A stretch of DNA of 8,103 nucleotides from VGEM01 sp033764265 (GTDB taxonomy: Bacteria > Pseudomonadota > Alphaproteobacteria > Rhodospirillales > Rhodospirillaceae), in the NCBI GenBank assembly GCA_033764265.1, contig JANRJB010000157.1, forward strand, positions 1-8,103, read 5' to 3'. Of the stretch, positions 1 to 4,509 are shown in pieces. How positions within the stretch are numbered: the stretch's first letter is position 1; each line of letters opens with the position of its first letter. A model generated the notes under the pieces. The model had not been told where the DNA came from, did not search any database, and worked only from the letters and a program-made list of their open reading frames with translations. Both the position numbers and the translations under genes were made by a program.

Positions 1-44
1 TGGCCGACGGCCTCCGCTGGTTCACCTTCGGGGCGTGGAAGTAG
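1..44 (+). CDS. 3' end of an unidentified gene (partial)
   Basis: An open frame enters from the left edge and reads ADGLRWFTFGAWK before a TAG stop at 42-44. Only the last 13 or so codons are visible, so the family cannot be named. The aromatic-rich end is compatible with a real C-terminus, and the following 80 bases look intergenic (hairpin, promoter, operator), which supports a gene ending here. It is on the same strand as the MNT/HEPN pair, but the intervening promoter suggests it is a separate transcription unit. This reading rests on one short open frame, so confidence is low. Confidence 0.35.
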   Translation, partial: ADGLRWFTFGAWK

Positions 45-60
45 TTCGAACATATCGGAT

Positions 61-76
61 CGTCGGCGTTCCGACG
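61..76 (+). terminator. GC-rich hairpin after the upstream gene
   Basis: CGTCGG (61-66) and CCGACG (71-76) form a perfect 6-bp stem around a CGTT loop, 17 bases after the stop codon of the upstream gene. No T-tract follows, so it is not a standard intrinsic terminator. It may act as a weak or Rho-assisted transcript end, or be a chance hairpin in GC-rich DNA. Confidence 0.25.
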
Positions 77-78
77 CG

Positions 79-107
79 TTGACCGGCTCGCCGGCCCGTA
101 TTACGAT
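79..107 (+). promoter_or_regulatory. Sigma-70-type promoter of the MNT/HEPN pair
   Basis: TTGACC at 79-84 matches the -35 consensus in 5 of 6 positions. Exactly 17 bases later TACGAT at 102-107 matches the -10 consensus in 4 of 6. Transcription would start near 114, giving a leader of about 17 bases that contains the ribosome binding site at 118-123. The -10 box lies within the 20-bp palindrome at 97-116, so a protein bound there would block RNA polymerase. The call rests on pattern and position only. Confidence 0.5.
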
Positions 108-116
108 CGTAATACG
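97..116. promoter_or_regulatory. Perfect 20-bp palindrome, probable operator
   Basis: CGTATTACGATCGTAATACG is identical to its own reverse complement over all 20 bases, with no central spacer. It covers the predicted -10 box and start point of the MNT/HEPN promoter and ends two bases before the Shine-Dalgarno sequence. A dimeric repressor is the natural ligand. In toxin-antitoxin loci such sites are usually bound by the antitoxin, but MNT proteins have no recognisable DNA-binding domain, so the regulator could be the MNT N-terminal extension, the complex, or a protein encoded elsewhere. Confidence 0.6.
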
Positions 117-130
117 TGGAGGATCCCTAC

Positions 131-631
131 ATGCCGTTGCCGGTGATGTCGTTGCGGGCCGAGCGAAAGCACCAGTCGGTGTTGCGCGGGCTCGCCCGCG
201 CGCTACGCGACCGGCCCGAACTGGCGCGCGATGTCGGCCGCCTGCTCAAGGACTTGCCCGCGCGTCCCGTTCATGCCGCGATCGGCCCGTTCAAAGATGA
301 GTCCGCGGCGCTCGACTTCATCCGCAACCGTCTGGTCGCCGCTTTGAAGCCCGAGGAAATCTGGCTGATCGGCAGCCGGGCCCGCGGCGATCATCGCCGC
401 GACAGCGACTTCGACATCCTGGTGGTGCAGCCCGACCGCGAACCGCTGTTGGACCCCCGGCGCGCGCACGAGCCGATTGCCGCGTCCGGTCTGGCCTGCG
501 ACGTGGTCGCCTGCCGCCGGTCCGCGTTCGACGCCGAGCGGACGCAGGCCGGGACATTGCCGTTCGCCGCTTCGACGCAGGGGCGGCAGCTCTATGTCGC
601 GCGGCGCCCGGGAGCCAACCGCGCCGCATGA
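131..631 (+). CDS. Minimal nucleotidyltransferase (MNT) of a MNT/HEPN pair
   Basis: A 166-residue protein with the DNA polymerase beta-like nucleotidyltransferase signature GSRARGDHRRDSDFDILVV at residues 81-99. This holds the G81-S82 turn and the metal-binding pair D93 and D95; D124 in ACDVVAC is the likely third carboxylate. Such proteins transfer NMP groups, and in characterised HEPN/MNT modules (HepT/MntA) the MNT antitoxin AMPylates and silences the HEPN partner. The start is set by ATG 131: GGAGGA at 118-123 is well placed 7 bases upstream, whereas the in-frame GTG at 116 would sit on the palindrome and overlap this ribosome site. The first 75 or so residues form a charged, probably helical extension not needed for the minimal fold; its role is unknown. 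The stop overlaps the HEPN start (ATGA, 628-631), indicating translational coupling. Family assignment is firm; antitoxin function is inferred. Confidence 0.85.
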   Translation: MPLPVMSLRAERKHQSVLRGLARALRDRPELARDVGRLLKDLPARPVHAAIGPFKDESAALDFIRNRLVAALKPEEIWLIGSRARGDHRRDSDFDILVVQPDREPLLDPRRAHEPIAASGLACDVVACRRSAFDAERTQAGTLPFAASTQGRQLYVARRPGANRAA

Positions 632-1017
632 GCCGAAAGGTCGCCGCCTATCTCGCTCTGGCACGCGAAGATTTGGCCGCCTCCCGCACGCTTGCGCTCA
701 ATTTTCCGCGCCACGCCGCGTTCAACGTCGAGCAGGCTGCCGAGAAAATCATCAAGGCGGTGTTGACGAAGGAGGGCATCGTGTTCGGCGCCGGCCACCA
801 TCAATTGGCAAGATTGGTCGGCGCATTGCCGCTCGACCATCCATGGCGCGCCGACCTGATGAGTTTGGACAAGCATTCCCCGGCGGCAACGGCGCTGCGA
901 TATCCGACGCCCGGCGGCATCGTGCCGCCCAACCCCGATATCGCTCAAATCACCGCCGACATCGCCGAAATCGAGCTTCTGTTGCCCGAAATCGCGGACT
1001 GGATCGATTCACGCTGA
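628..1017 (+). CDS. HEPN-domain protein, partner of the MNT
   Basis: A 129-residue helical protein. RHAAFNVEQAAEKIIKAVL at residues 28-46 is the characteristic HEPN helix (FNVxQAAEKxxKA), followed by HHQLARLV (57-64) and ALRYP (89-93), both typical of the DUF86/KNTase C-terminal-like HEPN group. It follows the MNT with an ATGA overlap, the classical two-gene HEPN/MNT arrangement. HEPN toxins normally carry an RX4-6H RNase motif, often RX4HXY with the tyrosine AMPylated by the MNT. No Arg in this protein is followed by His at that spacing (R20 to H29, R62 to H71 and R74 to H83 all have eight residues between), so it may not be an RNase, or may work with the MNT as a nucleotidyltransferase complex. 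The 3' end overlaps the converging serine hydrolase gene by 9 bp. Confidence 0.83.
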   Translation: MSRKVAAYLALAREDLAASRTLALNFPRHAAFNVEQAAEKIIKAVLTKEGIVFGAGHHQLARLVGALPLDHPWRADLMSLDKHSPAATALRYPTPGGIVPPNPDIAQITADIAEIELLLPEIADWIDSR

Positions 1018-2190
1018 CCGCGCGGCGCGCGTTGCCGCCTCGACCAGCGGCAGGCCGCATGGACCGGGCCCCAGGCCCATGTGCATGAAGTTGTGCGCGT
1101 AGCCAAAGCCGATGCGCGTTTCGGGATCGGCGAAAGCGAAGGACCCGCCGGCGCCCACATAGCCGAAGCAGCGCGTGCCGGGGCCCATCGGCGTCGCGGG
1201 CGGGCAGTTCAGCTCGAAACCCGTCGAGAACCGCGCCTCGGCGTTGAAGATCGGATCGGGGCCGCGCCACGCTTCGGCCTCGGCCTCGCGCAACGTGTTG
1301 TCCGACAACAGCCGCACGCCATCCAACTCGCCGCCGCGCGCCAGGCAGCCGTAGAACCGTGCCATCGACCGGGCGTTGGTGTGCGAGGCGCCCGCGCCGT
1401 TCTCGCAGGTGCGCCAGCGCCGGTTGTTGTAATCCTCGGTCGGGTCGCGGCCCTTCATGCTGCGCGCCATCAGCGAATCAGGATTCTTAGCCAGGAATTC
1501 GCCGAAGCTGGCCGACGGCACCTGGTAGACCGTGGCCAGGCGCGGCATCACGGTGTCGGGCACGCCCAGGTGCCAATCGAGCGCGAGCGGCACGGCGACG
1601 TCCTCGCGCCAGGCCTGGCCCAGCCGCCGCCCGCCGTTGACCTGCTGGCACAGCCCGCCGGTCAGGTAGCCCTGGGTCATGTTGAGATAGGCCGCCTTTT
1701 CGCCCGGCGGCCAGTTCGGCGCGCTGGTTTCAAGCGCGGCGATCATGGTGTTCCAGTCGTAAAGATCGCCGGCCTTGAGGTCGGCGTCGACAAAGGTCAG
1801 CGCCGCCTTGTGCTCGAGCAGGTGGCGCACCTTGATGCCGGCCTTGCCGTTCCGCCCGAACCCCGTCCAGTAACGCGCCACCGGCACGTCGAGGTCGAGC
1901 CGGCCGCGTTCGACTTCCTTCAGCACCATCGTCGCGCCGATGGTCTTGGACACCGACCAACAGCAGCACAGCGTATCGGGCTGCCAGGGCCGATTTGCCA
2001 CCACGTCGGCGAACCCGCCCCACAGATCGACCACCAATTCGCCGTCAATCATGATGGCGCAGCTGGCGCCGACCTCGCCCGCGGCGCCGCGCGCGGTGAA
2101 GTTGTCGGCGAACACGTCGGCGACGGCCTGGAACTTCGGATCGCAGCGGCCGAAAACCTCGGGCTTGCGGCCCCCGAGAAACGGATTCAC
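1009..2190 (-). CDS. Class-C beta-lactamase/EstB-type serine hydrolase
   Basis: A 393-residue member of the beta-lactamase (PF00144) fold, in the esterase/carboxypeptidase-like branch. The nucleophile motif SVSK is at residues 79-82 (S79, K82), preceded by the family block GELVVDLWGGFAD (50-62). Tyr168 in AYLN is the likely second catalytic motif. The third motif region reads GYVGAGGSFAFADPE (343-357), where relatives commonly have GHxGxGGS, so the usual His is Tyr344. C75-C77, three cysteines in a row, precede the nucleophile. There is no signal peptide, so it is probably cytoplasmic; esterase or amidase activity is more likely than antibiotic resistance, and the substrate is unknown. The start is GTG 2190, 8 bp after the stop of the Cys-rich gene on the same strand. 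It lacks a strong ribosome site, so coupled translation is likely. Upstream extension would run through the Cys-rich gene in another frame and is unlikely. Confidence 0.85.
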   Translation of the reverse strand: MNPFLGGRKPEVFGRCDPKFQAVADVFADNFTARGAAGEVGASCAIMIDGELVVDLWGGFADVVANRPWQPDTLCCCWSVSKTIGATMVLKEVERGRLDLDVPVARYWTGFGRNGKAGIKVRHLLEHKAALTFVDADLKAGDLYDWNTMIAALETSAPNWPPGEKAAYLNMTQGYLTGGLCQQVNGGRRLGQAWREDVAVPLALDWHLGVPDTVMPRLATVYQVPSASFGEFLAKNPDSLMARSMKGRDPTEDYNNRRWRTCENGAGASHTNARSMARFYGCLARGGELDGVRLLSDNTLREAEAEAWRGPDPIFNAEARFSTGFELNCPPATPMGPGTRCFGYVGAGGSFAFADPETRIGFGYAHNFMHMGLGPGPCGLPLVEAATRAARSA

Positions 2191-2198
2191 GGCGCGGA

Positions 2199-2534
2199 TT
2201 ACTCTTTCTTGCCGGCCTTGTCTTTCATCTTGTCCTTGGCCATTTGCTGGCCCTGTTCTTTCATGGCGTCGCCCTGGGCGCCTTGATTCATCTGGCCCAT
2301 GCCCTGGCCGCGCATGTTGGCCATCGCCTGCTTGCAGCCGTCTGAGGCATTGTCGCGATTCTTCATCAGGCACTGCATGGTGGCCTGGCCCGGCTTGGCG
2401 TCGGCGCAGAATTTTTCCAGGTCGGCGGCGCATGCCCCGCGCATCGCCGGGTTGTGGTTGGCGGGCTGCGCGGCGGCCGGCAGCGACAGCGCGAGCACCG
2501 AAACGGTCAGCGCCGCGGTGAGCAATTTGGTCAT
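2199..2534 (-). CDS. Small secreted Cys-rich repeat protein
   Basis: A 111-residue protein. Residues 1-22 (MTKLLTAALT...SLPAAA) form a signal peptide with a likely cut after AAA or AAQ. One cysteine-rich repeat of the GLG1/Cys_rich_FGFR type (PF00839) follows: C35-x7-C43-x11-C55-x11-C67, with the typical CAADLEKFCAD and CLMKNRDNASDGC segments; the four cysteines probably form disulfides in the periplasm. Residues 71-111 are low in complexity, rich in Met, Gln, Gly and Lys, and likely disordered. ATG 2534 was chosen because it begins the signal peptide and has GGGAGG just upstream; the frame is open back to 2675 but that would bury the signal sequence. The molecular role is unknown. It probably shares a transcript with the serine hydrolase 8 bp downstream. 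Confidence 0.8.
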   Translation of the reverse strand: MTKLLTAALTVSVLALSLPAAAQPANHNPAMRGACAADLEKFCADAKPGQATMQCLMKNRDNASDGCKQAMANMRGQGMGQMNQGAQGDAMKEQGQQMAKDKMKDKAGKKE

Positions 2535-2582
2535 TGAGAACCTCCCGAATGTCAGGTCGGCTGCGCCGGGGTGGCCGCGCCG

Positions 2583-2595
2583 TAGCCTCAGGCTA
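2583..2595. promoter_or_regulatory. Small hyphenated palindrome upstream of the Cys-rich gene
   Basis: TAGCCT and AGGCTA are exact inverted repeats around a single C, about 50 bases upstream of the Cys-rich gene start. The position suits an operator, but 6-bp arms can occur by chance. Confidence 0.25.
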
Positions 2596-2656
2596 ACGCG
2601 CTCGGCCACGATGACCAAGGCGCGGTGCGTCCGATGGGTCGAATTCGCGCTTTGAG

Positions 2657-2675
2657 GTGTCAAAAATCCTGACAC
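2657..2675. promoter_or_regulatory. Palindromic box 1 (GTGTCA-N7-TGACAC), candidate enhancer
   Basis: The arms GTGTCA and TGACAC are perfectly inverted around seven bases (AAAATCC). The centre lies about 200 bp upstream of the start expected for the sigma-54 promoter, a normal distance for an NtrC-family upstream activating sequence. A second, related copy lies 101 bp downstream (2758-2776). It could alternatively serve the divergent Cys-rich gene. Confidence 0.5.
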
Positions 2676-2712
2676 TGGGCGGGCGCACAGCGAACAGGAA
2701 AATCACATGTTA

Positions 2713-2725
2713 GATCAATATGTTG
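2713..2725 (+). promoter_or_regulatory. IHF-like binding site
   Basis: GATCAATATGTTG fits the IHF core consensus WATCAANNNNTTR at every defined position except the first (G for W). It lies in A+T-rich sequence between box 1 and the sigma-54 promoter, where DNA bending by IHF commonly helps a distant activator touch the polymerase. One short degenerate match is weak evidence alone; its position is what gives it weight. Confidence 0.35.
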
Positions 2726-2757
2726 GTTGCGATTCCGGGGTTGGGCGTGTTTTCCGG

Positions 2758-2776
2758 GTGTCAGAAATTTTTACAG
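2758..2776. promoter_or_regulatory. Palindromic box 2 (GTGTCA-N7-TTACAG), candidate enhancer
   Basis: This is a weaker copy of box 1: counting one flanking base on each side, 16 of 21 positions agree with it (GGTGTCA, then AAAT, then ACA are shared). The left arm GTGTCA is intact while the right arm TTACAG is degenerate. Its centre lies roughly 100 bp upstream of the predicted transcription start. Confidence 0.45.
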
Positions 2777-2837
2777 TTCTCGCTTTCGCACCGGCCGGGC
2801 CGCCGATAACTCATTGAAATTATTGACCCTTATTTTC

Positions 2838-2854
2838 TTGGCATGCCGTTTGCA
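2838..2854 (+). promoter_or_regulatory. Sigma-54 (RpoN) -24/-12 promoter of the PEP-CTERM gene
   Basis: TTGGCATGCCGTTTGCA matches the RpoN consensus TGGCACR-N4-TTGCW closely. The invariant GG is at 2840-2841 and GC at 2852-2853, exactly 10 bases between; the only mismatch in the -24 hexamer is T for C. Transcription would start near 2865, leaving a 25-base leader with the ribosome site GGGAGG at 2879-2884. Sigma-54 control is known for PEP-CTERM genes in exosortase-containing bacteria, where the PrsK/PrsR two-component system is the presumed activator; neither gene is in the window. Confidence 0.75.
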
Positions 2855-2889
2855 GAAATACAGCAAAGGCCGGTCCCCGGGAGGTAGCA

Positions 2890-3780
2890 ATGGCAAGAAC
2901 TCTATCTTTGGTCGCTATGGTTGGCGCGATGTCGTTGGTGGCGGGCGCGGCCCAGGCCACGACCATTCTGTACAACGACTTCTCGAGCCTCGCGGGCTTA
3001 CAGGTCAACGGCACGACCAAAGCGATCCATGCCTGCGCGCCGTCGGGCGACGGCGCGACCTGCGGCGCGGTCACCGATTTCGGCGGCAACAAGGTGTTGC
3101 GCCTGACCAACAACCTTAGTCAGGCGGGCAGCGCCTTTTCGACATCCACGGTCTCGCTAGCCTCGGATGCCTCGTTCAGCACGTCGTTCCGTTTCCGCTT
3201 CACCGACCAGCAGAACAGCGGCGCGGACGGTATCGTGTTCGCCGTGCAGACCGTATCGAACCAGGCGGGCGGCATCGGCGGCGGGATCGGCTACTTCGGC
3301 ATCAACAACAGCGTCGGGATCGAGTTCGACAACTGGTTCAACGGCGGCTCCGATCCGGACGACAACCACGTCGGAGTCAACATCAACGGCAGCGTCGTTT
3401 CAGTCGCCACCGCGTTCAGCCCCTACGTTTTCGACGATGGCTTACTATTGACGGCGTGGGTCGATTACGACGGCGCGACCGACATGCTCGAAGTCAGGCT
3501 TTCCAATACCAACGTGCGGCCGTTGGCGTCATTGCTGTCGTACAATGTCGACTTGGCGACCGTTCTTGGCACATCCGACGCCTACGTCGGGTTCACCTCG
3601 GGCACCGGCGCTGCCGGCGCCGATCACGATATCCTGGCTTGGCAATTCAACAGCACGTTCAATCCGATCGACCAGATCGGCGACGTGCCGACGCCGGGCG
3701 CCATGGCGCTGCTGGGCGCCGGATTGTTCGCACTCGGCTGGGCGCGGCGCCGCTATTTCGACTCCGCCGCGAAGCAGTAG
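2890..3780 (+). CDS. PEP-CTERM-anchored L-type (legume) lectin-domain protein
   Basis: A 296-residue exported protein. Residues 1-23 form a signal peptide ending AQA. Residues 25-255 or so form a bacterial legume-lectin-like beta-sandwich: GADGIVFAVQ at 111-120 contains the carbohydrate/metal Asp (D113), and GIEFDNWFNGGSDPDDNHV at 143-161 carries the expected metal ligands E145, D147, N151, D155 and H160. The pattern matches plant-type lectins closely, so calcium-dependent sugar binding is plausible. The C-terminus is a PEP-CTERM sorting signal: VPTPG at 266-270 (Thr in place of the usual Glu), a hydrophobic segment 271-284, then RRR at 286-288. An exosortase would cut it and release or anchor the protein at the surface, typically with exopolysaccharide. 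ATG 2890 follows GGGAGG by five bases. Expression probably depends on the sigma-54 promoter at 2838-2854. The 3' end overlaps the opposing lectin gene by 28 bp. Sugar specificity cannot be told. Confidence 0.88.
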   Translation: MARTLSLVAMVGAMSLVAGAAQATTILYNDFSSLAGLQVNGTTKAIHACAPSGDGATCGAVTDFGGNKVLRLTNNLSQAGSAFSTSTVSLASDASFSTSFRFRFTDQQNSGADGIVFAVQTVSNQAGGIGGGIGYFGINNSVGIEFDNWFNGGSDPDDNHVGVNINGSVVSVATAFSPYVFDDGLLLTAWVDYDGATDMLEVRLSNTNVRPLASLLSYNVDLATVLGTSDAYVGFTSGTGAAGADHDILAWQFNSTFNPIDQIGDVPTPGAMALLGAGLFALGWARRRYFDSAAKQ

Positions 3781-4481
3781 AACTGCCCGGCGCCGCCGGT
3801 CGCGATCAGGTTCTGCTGGCTGCAACCGCGGCTGGGATGCGCCGAGTTCCATGACGCGCTGGTGATGCGGCTGGTGCGGTCGTGGTGTCCTACTTGCGCG
3901 CTGCCGTCCGGGCTGCTCGATGTCCAGTTCCGGCAGGTGTGGTCCATGCCGTCGGGCGGATAGGCGGTGCCGTCCAGGCGCGAGCCGGTCAGGATGTCGT
4001 GCTGATTGGGGCGGTTGAATTCGCCCGGCACCACCTCGCCCTTTTCGGTCAGCGCGGTGGCCTGGTTGACCAGGTTGCCGTTGCGGCCCAGCTCCACCGT
4101 ATCGGAATGCAAGTCCGCCAGATCGGCGGCGATGCGGTTGCCCTGCGCGTTGTGCCATGGGCCCTGGCCGATGCGGTCGCGCGCGTTCACGGCCGCCACG
4201 CCGTCAAGCGCCTGAGTGCTCAGGTAAGCGCGCCAGACGTAGCCTCCGCCGCCGACCGCTTCGGCCAGCGCTTGGCAATGGGCGTCCGCGCCGGCCAGCC
4301 CGCCCAGGTCGCCGCCCTTGCCGGGTCCGACACTGGTGACGAAAAACGTCATCGGCCCCTTGGGCGGCGCCGGCGGAATCTGCGGCATGCCGAGCGGGGT
4401 TTGCGCCGCCGCCGAGAACACCGCCGCCACGACGACGGTCGCCGCGGCTGCCGAGAACGGAATTGCGCGATGGGCGTTCAT
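3753..4481 (-). CDS. Secreted DUF1554/endostatin-like lectin-fold protein
   Basis: A 242-residue protein with a signal peptide (residues 1-26, ending SAAAQ), a proline-rich linker (30-42, GMPQIPPAPPKGP) and one domain from about 44 to the end. Blocks such as MTFFVTSVGPGKGGDLGG (44-61), ADAHCQALA (65-73), WRAYLST (83-89), AVNARDRIGQGPW (97-109), HDILTGS (161-167) and the Cys-containing end CSQQN...FYCFA identify the DUF1554 / collagen NC10-endostatin-like group, with a C-type-lectin-like fold, common as 'lectin' in alphaproteobacteria. The four domain cysteines C69, C183, C220 and C236 suggest two disulfides, fitting a periplasmic or secreted site. ATG 4481 was chosen because GGAGG lies just upstream and it starts the signal peptide; an earlier in-frame ATG at 4508 would overlap the preceding gene. 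It lies 28 bp after the RNA methyltransferase gene and may be co-transcribed. Ligand and role are unknown. Confidence 0.8.
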   Translation of the reverse strand: MNAHRAIPFSAAAATVVVAAVFSAAAQTPLGMPQIPPAPPKGPMTFFVTSVGPGKGGDLGGLAGADAHCQALAEAVGGGGYVWRAYLSTQALDGVAAVNARDRIGQGPWHNAQGNRIAADLADLHSDTVELGRNGNLVNQATALTEKGEVVPGEFNRPNQHDILTGSRLDGTAYPPDGMDHTCRNWTSSSPDGSAQVGHHDRTSRITSASWNSAHPSRGCSQQNLIATGGAGQFYCFAAESK

Positions 4482-4509
4482 GTCTCGCCTCCGTGATTGT
4501 GGCTTCAAT

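Larger units (their letters stand above)
2535..2889. other. Divergent intergenic region with sigma-54 control layout
   Basis: These 355 bases separate the minus-strand Cys-rich gene from the plus-strand PEP-CTERM gene, and I see no convincing coding sequence in them. The right-hand two thirds (about 2650-2870) is visibly richer in A+T than the genes around it and holds, in order, palindromic box 1 (2657-2675), an IHF-like site (2713-2725), box 2 (2758-2776) and a -24/-12 promoter (2838-2854). The left part remains GC-rich and must hold the promoter of the Cys-rich gene; no clear -35/-10 pair is visible there. It does contain the hyphenated palindrome TAGCCT-C-AGGCTA (2583-2595), which might be an operator for that gene. 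Confidence 0.6.

Noticed and set aside
1081..2286. Long plus-strand open frame (about 400 codons) opposite the serine hydrolase and Cys-rich genes
   Set aside because: Its translation is a His/Arg/Gly/Ala-rich sequence with no recognisable fold, as expected for the antisense of high-GC coding DNA, while the minus-strand genes carry clear family motifs.
2191..2433. N-terminal extension of the serine hydrolase back to 2433
   Set aside because: The extension would be encoded inside the Cys-rich gene in a different frame; family members begin about 12-20 residues before the conserved F-x3-C-D-P-x-F block, which fits GTG 2190.
2535..2675. Upstream extension of the Cys-rich protein to 2675
   Set aside because: It would place 47 charged residues before a clean signal peptide, and the good ribosome site GGGAGG sits directly before ATG 2534.
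3566..3582. A second GG-N10-GC match (TTGGCAC...ACGCC) resembling a sigma-54 promoter
   Set aside because: It lies inside the PEP-CTERM coding sequence, its -12 part (ACGC) does not match TTGC, and no gene starts downstream on that strand.
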